Counted from the first letter of the stretch, positions 1-7,841 are shown. The stretch is 12,422 bases of DNA from Candidatus Pacearchaeota archaeon (GCA_002690445.1 NZER01000288.1:1-12422); one strand, 5' to 3'. Numbers and translations: made by a program. Notes: a model not told the origin generated them from the letters alone.

Positions 1-38
1 ATGTTAGACCTGTATTACAACCAACAGGAAAAAATAAA

Positions 39-188
39 ATGGTAAGGAGAAAATTATCTATACCGGAACAACATCAATTAAGAATAGCAAGAAGAACATT
101 AAAAATGCCTAATGCTATGGTAGGTATTATGGGTGGTCCAAATAAAGAAGAATCACGAAAAATAATAAAAAGATTAACTAGGAGATAA
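39..188 (+). CDS. Small basic hypothetical protein (MGGP-motif), 49 aa
   Basis: A 49-aa Lys/Arg-rich protein with the segment HQLRIARRTLKMPNAMVG followed by MGGPNKEES. From memory, similar short 'IAR-TL-MP-AMVG-MGG' proteins occur as uncharacterised ORFs in viral and metagenomic contigs; I know no function. The reading frame is open to the window edge, so a longer protein is possible. I chose ATG 39 because CAGGA lies about 10 nt upstream, much like the leader of the gene at 6954. Its stop TAA abuts the next ATG, so it is probably translationally coupled to the DKQRKA protein that follows. Small and basic, so nucleic-acid or capsid association is possible but unproven. Confidence 0.6.
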   Translation: MVRRKLSIPEQHQLRIARRTLKMPNAMVGIMGGPNKEESRKIIKRLTRR

Positions 189-641
189 ATGCCATTCCAT
201 ACAGATAAGCAAAGAAAAGCAGTAATGGCTAAATTAAGCAGAGGTAAATCTCGTTCTGATACAAGTCCTACTGTCATTGGAAGATTAAGAAAACGATTCA
301 GACCTACTCCTAAAGAATTAAGGAAGCAGAGAGGCTTAAGAATCAAGAAAGAAGCTGAGGAACTGAGAAAGCAGAGGCTAAGAACACAACAGCTAGAGCT
401 TGAAGCTAAGGTTGAAGCTGAAAGGGAATCTTTGAAAGCTAGGGAAGAAAGGGCAAGGGCAAGATTAAAGCAGATTGACAAGACAAGGAGAGAGGCGACA
501 TTTGCAGGTAAGATTATGAGAGCTGAAAAGAAGCTCATCACAAGAGGAGTTAAGGCTGTTCTTGCTCCCAGACCAAGACCAAGAAGAAGAAGAAAGAAAG
601 CTCCAGCTCCTGCTCCTGAACAGGAATTTTTCAGAATCTGA
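189..641 (+). CDS. DKQRKA-motif basic coiled-coil protein, 150 aa
   Basis: The N-terminus MPFHTDKQRKAVMAKL matches the start of three other proteins in this window (6954, 7420, 7842). Short N-terminal motifs of this kind ('PF-x-S-xxQRxxxxA') are familiar from uncharacterised phage and archaeal-virus proteins. After residue 35 the protein becomes a long charged helix (about 42-110, repeated E/K/R/L with heptad-like spacing), then a strongly basic tail with RPRPRRRRKK and a Pro-Ala stretch near 127-144. AGGAG at 180-184, four nt before the ATG, supports the start. It directly follows the 49-aa gene and precedes a Lys-rich 26-aa peptide. A nucleic-acid-binding or virion-scaffold role is inferred from charge only. 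Confidence 0.8.
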   Translation: MPFHTDKQRKAVMAKLSRGKSRSDTSPTVIGRLRKRFRPTPKELRKQRGLRIKKEAEELRKQRLRTQQLELEAKVEAERESLKAREERARARLKQIDKTRREATFAGKIMRAEKKLITRGVKAVLAPRPRPRRRRKKAPAPAPEQEFFRI

Positions 642-647
642 TGCTTT

Positions 648-728
648 ATGCCTAAAAAGAAGAAAGGAAAGAAGCAGAAAAGCAAGAGAGCAAGAAAGAA
701 ATTCAGCAATGCTAGACCTGAAAGATAG
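648..728 (+). CDS. Putative Lys/Arg-rich micropeptide, 26 aa
   Basis: A short ORF starting MPKKKKGKKQKSKRARKK and ending NARPER. About half the residues are Lys or Arg, as in protamine-like or virion DNA-condensing peptides. It begins 6 nt after the stop of the preceding gene and ends just before the TATA box at 734. There is no clear ribosome site, so it would depend on coupling with the upstream gene. The purine-rich composition could yield such a peptide by chance, hence moderate-to-low confidence. Confidence 0.4.
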   Translation: MPKKKKGKKQKSKRARKKFSNARPER

Positions 729-732
729 AAAA

Positions 733-748
733 CTTTAAATATATATTT
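733..748 (+). promoter_or_regulatory. Archaeal TATA promoter for the envelope operon
   Basis: CTTTAAATATATATTTG contains TTTAAATA at 734-741, an archaeal TATA-box match, with purine-rich GATAGAAAA (BRE-like) just upstream. The box centre is about 31 nt before the ATG at 769. Archaeal transcription normally starts about 25-27 nt after the box centre, so the mRNA would begin at or within a few bases of the start codon, making it leaderless. No Shine-Dalgarno sequence precedes 769, which fits. Confidence 0.7.
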
Positions 749-768
749 GCTTAAAATGCTGATAAAAG

Positions 769-3018
769 ATGGGAAAACTTAGTTGGTTACTAATTATTGC
801 ATTTCTATTAATTCTTCCTTTCTCATTTGCTATAGGAACAACAACCTACAGACAAGCTGGTGGTGAAGGATTTGATTGGAACAATGAAGGCAGGGGAACT
901 TTCTCTGGCATTGGAACTAATATAAACACATTTGGAAAATCAGTTTCAGCTCCATTCCAGATTCCAATCATAGATGATTTTGACAATAATTCTATCAGCG
1001 ATTTGTTTGTCCTTGACGGTGATACAGCAAAGATATATCAGAACAAAGAGCTGGATATTATCGCATCCTTAGACATAGGAGCTGTTCCTACTTCTGTTTC
1101 AAACATAATCTCTTTTGATATTGATGGTGATGGAACTAATGAAATAGTATTTGCAGACAACACAAACAACATAATGTTCATGCTGAATTTCTCTCAATCA
1201 GAAGGGCTAGTGATTGAGCATCAATTTGATGTAACTATAAATGAATTTCCTATGATTGCCTGTAGGCTTCCGAATGAATGTATAGTTACTGTTGATAGCA
1301 CAGATACTGAAGATATATTTGTTCCTTTTACTGCATTTTACAGAGCATATTCATTTGATTCAACTAACTTAACATCTGGATTGACTACAATATATTCTGA
1401 ATTTCAACCATCAAGTGATGCTATTGCTCTATGCTCTCCTAGAAACCAAAACATTCCAGTTGTGGATATTGATGGTGATGGTATTTCTGAATTTGGAGTT
1501 TCAATAGGAACAGCAGAAGATTCTGATACAGATGCCAAGCTTCGTTTCTTTTGGATGGATAATTTAACAATAGATGTTTCAGGAACTAGGCAGAAATCAG
1601 CAACAGCTTCTGTTGGTTGCACAGGCTCAACTGGTGTTTCAAATCTAGTAACATCACCACTAGGAGCTAACCTGTTTACTGCTCATAGTGGAGTTGAAAC
1701 ATTTATTGGGTTGCAGAGTAGTGCAAGTGATTTCAGGATTCAGGGCTTCAAATCAGATGGAAGTTTCTTTGATGAGTTCCCAGAAACCATACTCTCTGAA
1801 GGGGATGGGACAATGATTTCTAATGTATTTCTAATGAATGCTTTTCCTGCAACTACTGGAGCTTTGGATTTCTGCGTATTAGGTTATGCTTTCACCGACC
1901 AAGAGATAGATTTAGTATGCGGAACTGAAGATAGAGGTTTTCTGATACCTCAGACTTCAGAGTTTAAATTTCCAGTTGCAAACCTGTTTAATATTTCAAC
2001 TGATATAGACAAGAAAGATAATATTGTTCATGCAGTTCAGCATTCAAACGCACTTACAAACTTGCAGGATTTAAATGAGATTATCTCTGCTTATGGAATA
2101 TTTACAGTAGATTTTGTTGGAACTAATGAATTATTAAGGATATTCCAGAATCCTCAAGGGGATTCGGTCTTGTTAAGTATAGACCTAGAGCAGTTTGGAG
2201 CTGATGACCTTATAGCTTTGACAGATACAAACATAATTTACATGGATGATAAAGTTTCAAATGAACCAGCTCAGATTGATGACCTTACTTTTAATCCTTG
2301 CGTTGTTAATTCTGTAATAAAAGTTAATGAATCATTACAAGTATCTGTAGATGCTAGTGATACAAATGATGCTGTTTTAGGATTTGATAACCTTACAATT
2401 TCAATCTCTGTCTATGATGGAACTTCCAACCAGCAGAATGTTACAAATACAGTTACAACTTCTCAAGTTGATGGCTCAACAACAGTTATAGAATCATTTA
2501 ACCTGAATGAAACTGGTTTTGGAAATGTAATCAGAGTTGAAGCATTTGATACAGGAAACCCAACAGAAGTAGCAAGTGTTGAGCAGACTTTTACTGTGAA
2601 TATAAATGGGATTGAATTTGGAGATGCAACTTGCACATTAACTGTAACTGCTCCTGATGAAGATGAAATAAATGTAACAGTTGAAGCAGGAACATTAACA
2701 GTAGATGCAACTGAAAACTCAATAACAACAGGAATTCAAACTGTCATTGATTTAACAGGTCTGGCTGGAACAACCTTCTGGCTTCTGCTGATGTTGGCTT
2801 TCAGCATGGGAATATATTTCAGGGGTTCTTCTCTTAACTGGAGCGGAAACTCAACTCTGGGAGCTATCGCACTTGTAAATGTTTTATTTATCGTCTTAGG
2901 AGCAAGGGTTGGTGTCATCTCAACTGGATTGATTGTAATTATGGTTGTAGTTTCAGTTGTTATCTTAGGAGTATTCTTAGGAAGATTCCTTACAGGAGTA
3001 GGAGCTAACGCAGAATGA
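769..3018 (+). CDS. Secreted FG-GAP/Ig-like surface protein with C-terminal membrane bundle
   Basis: A 749-aa envelope protein. Residues 1-21 form a signal peptide (hydrophobic LLIIAFLLILPFSF). The ectodomain (22-655) has FG-GAP/VCBS-type, integrin-like Asp motifs near 69-80 (DDFDNNSISDLF), 117-128 (DIDGDGTNEIVF) and 233-243 (DIDGDGISEFGV), plus a weaker one near 476-494, as in calcium-binding beta-propeller blades. About 500-615 looks like an Ig-like beta domain. Many Asn-X-Ser/Thr sites suggest glycosylation. Three C-terminal hydrophobic segments (about 661-684, 695-713, 716-741) anchor it, unlike most archaeal surface proteins with a single anchor. First gene of a five-gene unit, starting from a probable leaderless promoter; its stop overlaps the next ATG (ATGA). 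Likely role: adhesion or host recognition, as virion spike or surface layer. Function is inferred from architecture. Confidence 0.85.
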   Translation: MGKLSWLLIIAFLLILPFSFAIGTTTYRQAGGEGFDWNNEGRGTFSGIGTNINTFGKSVSAPFQIPIIDDFDNNSISDLFVLDGDTAKIYQNKELDIIASLDIGAVPTSVSNIISFDIDGDGTNEIVFADNTNNIMFMLNFSQSEGLVIEHQFDVTINEFPMIACRLPNECIVTVDSTDTEDIFVPFTAFYRAYSFDSTNLTSGLTTIYSEFQPSSDAIALCSPRNQNIPVVDIDGDGISEFGVSIGTAEDSDTDAKLRFFWMDNLTIDVSGTRQKSATASVGCTGSTGVSNLVTSPLGANLFTAHSGVETFIGLQSSASDFRIQGFKSDGSFFDEFPETILSEGDGTMISNVFLMNAFPATTGALDFCVLGYAFTDQEIDLVCGTEDRGFLIPQTSEFKFPVANLFNISTDIDKKDNIVHAVQHSNALTNLQDLNEIISAYGIFTVDFVGTNELLRIFQNPQGDSVLLSIDLEQFGADDLIALTDTNIIYMDDKVSNEPAQIDDLTFNPCVVNSVIKVNESLQVSVDASDTNDAVLGFDNLTISISVYDGTSNQQNVTNTVTTSQVDGSTTVIESFNLNETGFGNVIRVEAFDTGNPTEVASVEQTFTVNINGIEFGDATCTLTVTAPDEDEINVTVEAGTLTVDATENSITTGIQTVIDLTGLAGTTFWLLLMLAFSMGIYFRGSSLNWSGNSTLGAIALVNVLFIVLGARVGVISTGLIVIMVVVSVVILGVFLGRFLTGVGANAE

Positions 3019-5687
3019 AATTAAAATTAATTCCAATAATCGCAATGATTCTGTTAGTTATACCTTTTGTTATTGCAGACGGAGAGCTTCTTATGGATTG
3101 CCAGTTAGAAGAAAATGTAGAGAATGGAAGCTGTAGCGGATTATTTTATGATAGTGCAACAGCAGATACATCTCCTGATTTTACATATTATCAGAATAAT
3201 GGAACTCTATGCTATTTTGGCGATACTACCGTAAATTCTGTTTTTCTTACAAATATAACATGGGGAAGTAGTCCAGACCACAGCATAACAGTAGAGATTA
3301 ATTCTTCAGTTTCAAGAGTAGGCGGAGCTACTCAAGTTATGATTCAATGGGCGAATAAGATGAATCCAAGTGATTTAGATGCTCATGTTCCAATGTATGC
3401 AAACTGTCATGGTGGTCAAGGTCATTGCCCTTATAGATTTCAAGTAAAAGGTGGCGGTGAGCCTGTCGTTGATTTTGATATCCAATCAGTTACAGAGGAT
3501 TTCAATGCTGATGACAACGGTTGGTATACTGTTAGGCATAACTGGAATTTTACCACAGGAAACTGGAGTTTATCCAACAGGAGCAATGTAGATGGAACTT
3601 ATACTGTCATTGGCGGAGAGCCAACACAAAAAGCAAACAAGTCAGTTTCAACTTTTGTTTTCCAAGATTTAAGGCAGGGAATATCACAGCGTGGAAATGA
3701 TTATGATGTCTGCTATTCTTCCATAAGGATATTCAACGGAACTGAAATTATAACTGGAGATACTACAAATCCAACATTGGATTCTACAGCGATAAACAAC
3801 ACAGCTCCTTTCATAAACGATATAGTTCAGGTTTCTGCTCAAGGCTCTGATGAAACTGCATTGAGCTTTGCTAAATATGAGAACAACATATCTGGAACAT
3901 TTACTGAGATAATCTTAGATGACAATACAGGAGAGCTGACGGTAAACCTTACCGCAAATGTAACAAACAACTTATCAGCAGGGAATGTTGTCGGAAACAG
4001 ATTCACTTTCAATGATACATCAGGCAATTCTGTAATAAGCTCCATAATCACATGGGAAGTTGCTGTATCTCCTGATACAACCAATCCGGGATTCCTTACG
4101 GATTCAATCAACGATTCAAGCGTAAGAAGAAATGAAGTTGTGAATGTAAGCATAGAAGCAACTGATGATACTGCTCTGGGATTCATAATATTTGCACATA
4201 ACATAAGCGGAACATTGACAAATGTTTCCCAGATAGCAACTGCATCAGCATCTTTCAATGCTTCTTTCTCAATGCAACCTGATTTAATAAGAACCCATCA
4301 GGTTGCATACCAGTTCTCAATAAATGATTCAGTTGGAAACAGCAACCAAACAGGAATATTCCAGTTTGAGATGCAGAATACTGCTCCTGAAGCTCCAACA
4401 ATAATCTTTCCGACACCTCAGGGGCTAGTAACTTTCCTGCAACCGATGGATATCAATGTAACATTTCCAGAAGATATTGATTTAGACGGATTGAAGATAA
4501 CTTATTACATAGATGATGTCTTAAACCATACATCATTTGTAAACTCAACCTTCAATGCTTCAGATGCAACCTATAATTTAAAAGTTTCAATAGATGATGG
4601 TATAACAAGCACAGCAAACACTTCAATCACTTTCACGATAGACACGATTAATCCAATCATAACGATAACGACACCGACAAACAACAGCCTGTTCGGAAGC
4701 GACATAGCAGTTGATTTAATCTGCACGAATGTAAACCTTAGGAATGTAAGCTATTCATTCTCAAATGAAACAAACATAACTCAGGTTGAGTTCAACGGAA
4801 CGCAGGGAACAACAGAAAGCTCAATCAAGATTCCGATATCCCTTGCGAATCTAGGGGATGATACATATAACTTTAATGTAAGTTGCTTAGATAACGCATC
4901 AAATACCAATGATAAATTCCATTTCATAACAACAGACCAAACTAATCCGGCAGTTGCAACAGAACTGAACAACGCAACTCCTGAAATATCATTTCCGATA
5001 GAGATTAACGGAACTTGCACAGACACCAACGGAATCCAGAAGTTAGCGATAGCAAACAATGCTTCAGGAACTATGACAAACATAACCACAGTAACCTTAA
5101 TCAATGAAACTCCAATCAAATACCTGCACAACCATACAACTGTCATAACTGCAAATGCAACTATAGCTCATGTATTTACTTGCGAGGATGCAGTAAGCAA
5201 TCCAATACAGAGTTCTGAAATCATTTACCAAACACATGAAGTTGCAGTAGATGCTACACCCCCAACGGTAGATTCTACTGCAATCAATAATTCTATCCCT
5301 CAGGAAGATGAGCTTGTCCAGATTAATGTTACCTGCACAGATATTTTCTCAGGTCTGGCAAACATCTCAGTTGCAAACAATGCTTCAGCAACTTTAACGA
5401 ATGTTTCCATATTCCCTTATCCAAACGAAACATCTGCTGTAACATTATCATTCAATCATACTGTTGTCTTTGGCTTCATATCCCATCAGTTTACCTGCTC
5501 TGATGCTGAAGCAAACGAGGCTCAGAGTGGATTCGTAAGCTACAACTCCTCAGAAGCTCCAGTAGTTGCAGAGATAACAGGAGCAGTTATCTTTCCGTTG
5601 GAAACTGCTGGTAGCTTAGTCGGAATGATAGCGTTGTTCCTGATAATCTTAGGAGCTTTAGGATTTGCATTTAAGGCTAAAAAATGA
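3015..5687 (+). CDS. Secreted multi-Ig-repeat surface protein with one C-terminal anchor
   Basis: An 890-aa protein. The signal peptide is residues 1-22 (MKLKLIPIIAMILLVIPF...). About 25-245 is a beta-rich N-terminal domain with several Cys and Trp residues, possibly a lectin/LamG-like fold (unsure). Six Ig-like modules of roughly 90-105 aa follow (near 249-350, 353-455, 456-545, 546-640, 641-745, 746-845); several open with D-x-T-x-P and carry INN and NNASGT-type segments. Similar repeats are common in archaeal, especially DPANN, surface proteins. Sequons are very numerous. One TM segment (about 862-886) ends in basic KAKK. The gene overlaps its neighbours on both sides by ATGA junctions, so stoichiometric expression with the 749-aa protein and the 60-aa peptide is likely. 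It resembles a stalk or adhesin; the exact ligand is unknown. Confidence 0.85.
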   Translation: MKLKLIPIIAMILLVIPFVIADGELLMDCQLEENVENGSCSGLFYDSATADTSPDFTYYQNNGTLCYFGDTTVNSVFLTNITWGSSPDHSITVEINSSVSRVGGATQVMIQWANKMNPSDLDAHVPMYANCHGGQGHCPYRFQVKGGGEPVVDFDIQSVTEDFNADDNGWYTVRHNWNFTTGNWSLSNRSNVDGTYTVIGGEPTQKANKSVSTFVFQDLRQGISQRGNDYDVCYSSIRIFNGTEIITGDTTNPTLDSTAINNTAPFINDIVQVSAQGSDETALSFAKYENNISGTFTEIILDDNTGELTVNLTANVTNNLSAGNVVGNRFTFNDTSGNSVISSIITWEVAVSPDTTNPGFLTDSINDSSVRRNEVVNVSIEATDDTALGFIIFAHNISGTLTNVSQIATASASFNASFSMQPDLIRTHQVAYQFSINDSVGNSNQTGIFQFEMQNTAPEAPTIIFPTPQGLVTFLQPMDINVTFPEDIDLDGLKITYYIDDVLNHTSFVNSTFNASDATYNLKVSIDDGITSTANTSITFTIDTINPIITITTPTNNSLFGSDIAVDLICTNVNLRNVSYSFSNETNITQVEFNGTQGTTESSIKIPISLANLGDDTYNFNVSCLDNASNTNDKFHFITTDQTNPAVATELNNATPEISFPIEINGTCTDTNGIQKLAIANNASGTMTNITTVTLINETPIKYLHNHTTVITANATIAHVFTCEDAVSNPIQSSEIIYQTHEVAVDATPPTVDSTAINNSIPQEDELVQINVTCTDIFSGLANISVANNASATLTNVSIFPYPNETSAVTLSFNHTVVFGFISHQFTCSDAEANEAQSGFVSYNSSEAPVVAEITGAVIFPLETAGSLVGMIALFLIILGALGFAFKAKK

Positions 5688-5866
5688 CAAAAGCAATACT
5701 TATCTGGATTAGCGTATTTATCTTCAACCTAGCAGTAGTTACAGCCCAGACAGGATTGTTTGATTCAGGAACAGTTGGAACATTCGCAACAACTGGAGTA
5801 ACTATCGTTGTCCTTATCCTTGTAATCAGGGAATTATTCAAGCAGTTTTTCAGCAAGAAAAAATGA
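5684..5866 (+). CDS. Small pre-peptide, pVIII-like major-coat candidate, 60 aa
   Basis: Residues 1-21 form a signal peptide with a plausible cleavage after VVTA. The mature part would be about 39 aa: a short N-terminal segment with FDS, a hydrophobic core at about 36-48 (TTGVTIVVLILVI), and an amphipathic basic tail RELFKQFFSKKK. This is the layout of the filamentous phage fd coat protein pVIII, whose mature chain also has FDS near the front, a VVVIVG-type core and a C-terminal KLFKKFTSKAS. The resemblance is by eye and over a short length, so it may be convergent. It starts inside the stop of the 890-aa gene (ATGA) and is followed by the 124-aa gene after 3 nt. Alternative: a small accessory subunit of a membrane complex. 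Confidence 0.75.
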   Translation: MTKAILIWISVFIFNLAVVTAQTGLFDSGTVGTFATTGVTIVVLILVIRELFKQFFSKKK

Positions 5867-5869
5867 AAA

Positions 5870-6244
5870 ATGAAAAATGAAAGAATCAACTTTGCTACAA
5901 AGCTATTTCAAAGCAAAAAGGGAATCAATGACATCTCAATCATCTCAGTAATCCTTGCTATATTTCTGATAACTTCAGTTGTGATTCCTTTTGTTAATTT
6001 TGAATTTGGAACTGAATTTTCCAACTTAGATGAGGATGCAATATTGCAAACTGCAAGGGATGATGCAGAAAGCGTAAGCACAATATCTGCATTTACTGTT
6101 CTTAAGAATGTCATACTTCTGGCTTTATTTGATGTTGGAGATACTCTAGGATTGCCGATATGGCTGGATATAATCTACACGCTGTTAGCAATACTTTTCA
6201 TAATCGTAATCGCAAGGAACATCTGGATAGGTGGTGGAGCATAA
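5870..6244 (+). CDS. Membrane protein with two or three hydrophobic segments, 124 aa
   Basis: A basic N-terminus (about 1-18) is followed by TM1 at about 22-43 (ISIISVILAIFLITSVVIPF), an acidic linker (NLDEDAILQTARDDAES), a hydrophobic or amphipathic helix at about 74-90, and a last TM at about 97-118 that ends ARNIWIGGGA. There is no cleavable signal peptide. Repeated ATGAAAAATG upstream offers a competing start at 5863, but that frame closes after five codons, so ATG 5870 is used. It sits 3 nt after the 60-aa gene and 1 nt before the next gene. A structural or assembly subunit of the same envelope complex is inferred from position; I recognise no named family. Confidence 0.75.
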   Translation: MKNERINFATKLFQSKKGINDISIISVILAIFLITSVVIPFVNFEFGTEFSNLDEDAILQTARDDAESVSTISAFTVLKNVILLALFDVGDTLGLPIWLDIIYTLLAILFIIVIARNIWIGGGA

Positions 6245-6245
6245 C

Positions 6246-6887
6246 ATGAAATTAAAATTAATGTTCTGGATAATGACAGTTCTGCTAGTCTTGCCGATAG
6301 CAGTAAATGCTCAATTAAACATCACATTAGACTTTCCTGCAAATAACTCTGTAGTCGAGATATTCGATAATACTGGAGAAACATTTGACATTGATTTCCA
6401 GTATACCGTAAATGCAACGACAGTAACCTGCAACCTGTTCCTCAATGACACATTAGAACAGACCCAGAGTGCAACTTCAGGCTCAAATACATTCTCTGTT
6501 GCAGGATTTGATGTAAATCAGACGGTAAAATACATTGTAGGCTGTGATTTCATAGGACAGCCTCTTAACTCAACTTTCCATGTATTTGCTGTTGAAATAA
6601 CAGAAGTAGTGCAGTTCTTCCAAGCCAGTTTATGCAGAACTGATACAGGAGCAGTTCTGCTATTGGGATTATTTCTGCTGATTGCATTTATATTAATTAC
6701 AATGGGATTTGCAACAAAGATAGGATTCATAGGGGTATTAGGAAGCTTAGTGTTGCTGTTCTCCTCGCTATTCATAATGACCTGTGCAACAGCAGTTGCA
6801 ACAATCCTGATGTTCCTGTCATTACTGCTGATGTTCTCATTCATATTCAGAAGTTTCTTTCCCAGAAGCTCTGGAGAAGGTAGTTAA
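6246..6887 (+). CDS. Secreted/membrane protein with three C-terminal TM segments, 213 aa
   Basis: The start at ATG 6246 is preferred over the in-frame GTG at 6231 because it gives a clean signal peptide starting MKLKLMFWIM, nearly the same first residues as the 890-aa protein (MKLKLIPIIA). The purine-rich GGTGGTGGAG just upstream may serve as ribosome site. After cleavage near VNA-Q (22/23), residues 23-130 form one Ig-like beta domain with sequons and Cys 62, 100 and 130. Three hydrophobic helices follow (about 135-155, 157-179, 181-202), then FRSFFPRSS. The arrangement is a small version of the 749-aa protein, ectodomain plus three-helix anchor. It is the last gene of the cassette, before a hairpin. 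Probable membrane-embedded structural partner; function unknown. Confidence 0.8.
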   Translation: MKLKLMFWIMTVLLVLPIAVNAQLNITLDFPANNSVVEIFDNTGETFDIDFQYTVNATTVTCNLFLNDTLEQTQSATSGSNTFSVAGFDVNQTVKYIVGCDFIGQPLNSTFHVFAVEITEVVQFFQASLCRTDTGAVLLLGLFLLIAFILITMGFATKIGFIGVLGSLVLLFSSLFIMTCATAVATILMFLSLLLMFSFIFRSFFPRSSGEGS

Positions 6888-6934
6888 GGAGAGGTTTTTG
6901 CATAACACCGCTTTTTGTCCTCTCTGGAAACTAC
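6880..6934 (+). terminator. Bipartite hairpin with T-tracts after the envelope operon
   Basis: GTAGTT (6880-6885) pairs with AACTAC (6929-6934), and GAGAGG (6889-6894) pairs with CCTCTC (6919-6924). The loop carries two TTTTT runs (6895-6899 and 6912-6916). Archaeal termination relies on U-tracts, so this could terminate or attenuate transcription between the envelope cassette and the DKQRKA genes. The loop is large, and no clear promoter lies at a proper distance before 6954, so partial read-through is likely. Confidence 0.35.
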
Positions 6935-6953
6935 TTTAAGCAGGAAAATAAAG

Positions 6954-7430
6954 ATGCCATTCAAGACAGACAAGCAAAGAAAGGCTTTTTTTGCTAGTCA
7001 GGGAAATACAAGAGCAGAGATAAATCCAACTCTGGAAACAAGAGCCAAAGAAACATTCGGAACAACAAAAAATCCATTGGATTCAGGATTCATAACAAGA
7101 AAAGGAAAGTTCATTGACCTTAAGACGCATAAGTCCATAAGAGCTGTATTCAAGCCAAGCATTAAAGGAGATGTAGTCAGTAAATTCACATCAAAGACAG
7201 GAAATCTGAGAATCCAAGTAACTCCGACACAATCTGCAATAGAAGCAAAAAGAAAGCTAACTCCAGAGCAGGTTGAAGCGATAAGAAAAACACAATTAAA
7301 TTCAAATAAAATATTCTTTGAATTTACTGGAAGCAACGGAAAGATAATACAATCTGGAATCTTCAGGGACTTTTCAAATTTCAAAAGATTTATAAGCAGA
7401 AAAAATCTAATGACTAAAAATGGCATTTAA
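6954..7430 (+). CDS. DKQRKA-motif protein, 158 aa
   Basis: It begins MPFKTDKQRKAFFASQG, the same N-terminal tag as the genes at 189, 7420 and 7842. I chose ATG 6954 over an in-frame TTG at 6915 because this tag stands at the very N-terminus of the paralogues and CAGGA lies about 9 nt upstream. The rest is Lys-rich: a beta-type section with GFITRKGKFIDLKTHKSI, a helix near LTPEQVEAIRKTQ, and a C-terminal FFEFTGSNGKIIQSG stretch. No TM or signal peptide, so probably intracellular or inside a virion. It overlaps the next gene by 11 nt. First of three tandem genes with a shared front and different bodies. Function unknown. Confidence 0.75.
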   Translation: MPFKTDKQRKAFFASQGNTRAEINPTLETRAKETFGTTKNPLDSGFITRKGKFIDLKTHKSIRAVFKPSIKGDVVSKFTSKTGNLRIQVTPTQSAIEAKRKLTPEQVEAIRKTQLNSNKIFFEFTGSNGKIIQSGIFRDFSNFKRFISRKNLMTKNGI

Positions 7431-7839
7431 ATCTGATAAGCAGAGGAAAGCTGTAATGGCTAAGCTGAATCAAGGTCAGATTAGAAGTAATGTTAATCCA
7501 ACTATTGTAAATAAAACTTTCACAAGAACTCTTTTTCCTAAAGAAAGATTTAATTTATTAACAACAAAAAGTGAATCTGCTTTTCAATTATTTCACGATT
7601 TAAGGTTTAGTTTCTTTGATATTGTAAATATAAGAGGAAACACCAAAATAACTATAGATACTTTTGCAAATAATGTTACGGAGCAGAAACAAAAATTAAA
7701 GAAATATGATAATATAATTAAACATCATTTAAACAATCCAACTATAAAAAGTATAAAGTTAATTAAAGACAAAGATATTAAGACATCTAAATTTAAAGCA
7801 AAATTAAGAAAGAAACTTGTATATAAAATTACATTTTAA
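7420..7839 (+). CDS. DKQRKA-motif protein, 139 aa
   Basis: The N-terminus MAFKSDKQRKAVMAKLNQGQ is almost identical to that of the gene at 189 (KQRKAVMAKL) and close to the one at 7842. The body is Lys/Asn/Ile-rich with no Cys, no TM and a basic end (KAKLRKKLVYKITF). Its codon use appears more AT-rich than the flanking paralogues (many att, aat, tta), which might mean a separate origin for the body. The start codon lies inside the end of the previous gene, so coupling is likely. No recognised domain; role unknown. Confidence 0.75.
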   Translation: MAFKSDKQRKAVMAKLNQGQIRSNVNPTIVNKTFTRTLFPKERFNLLTTKSESAFQLFHDLRFSFFDIVNIRGNTKITIDTFANNVTEQKQKLKKYDNIIKHHLNNPTIKSIKLIKDKDIKTSKFKAKLRKKLVYKITF

Positions 7840-7841
7840 AA

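Noticed and set aside
74..709. Long - strand ORF of 211 aa opposite the basic protein genes
   Set aside because: It is the antisense of Lys/Arg-rich coding sequence, which gives an artefactual Leu/Phe/Ser-rich product; the + strand genes have ribosome sites and paralogues.
3839..5146. - strand ORFs of 139 and 121 aa inside the Ig-repeat gene
   Set aside because: They lie fully inside the 890-aa surface protein gene, whose repeats, signal peptide and anchor are clear; no ribosome site or family supports them.
5870..6244. Type IV prepilin reading of the 124-aa protein because of KKG-INDIS before a hydrophobic helix
   Set aside because: The residue at +2 (Asn) does not fit the usual archaeal class III signal pattern, the helix is followed by a second membrane segment, and no prepilin peptidase or pilus ATPase is in the window.
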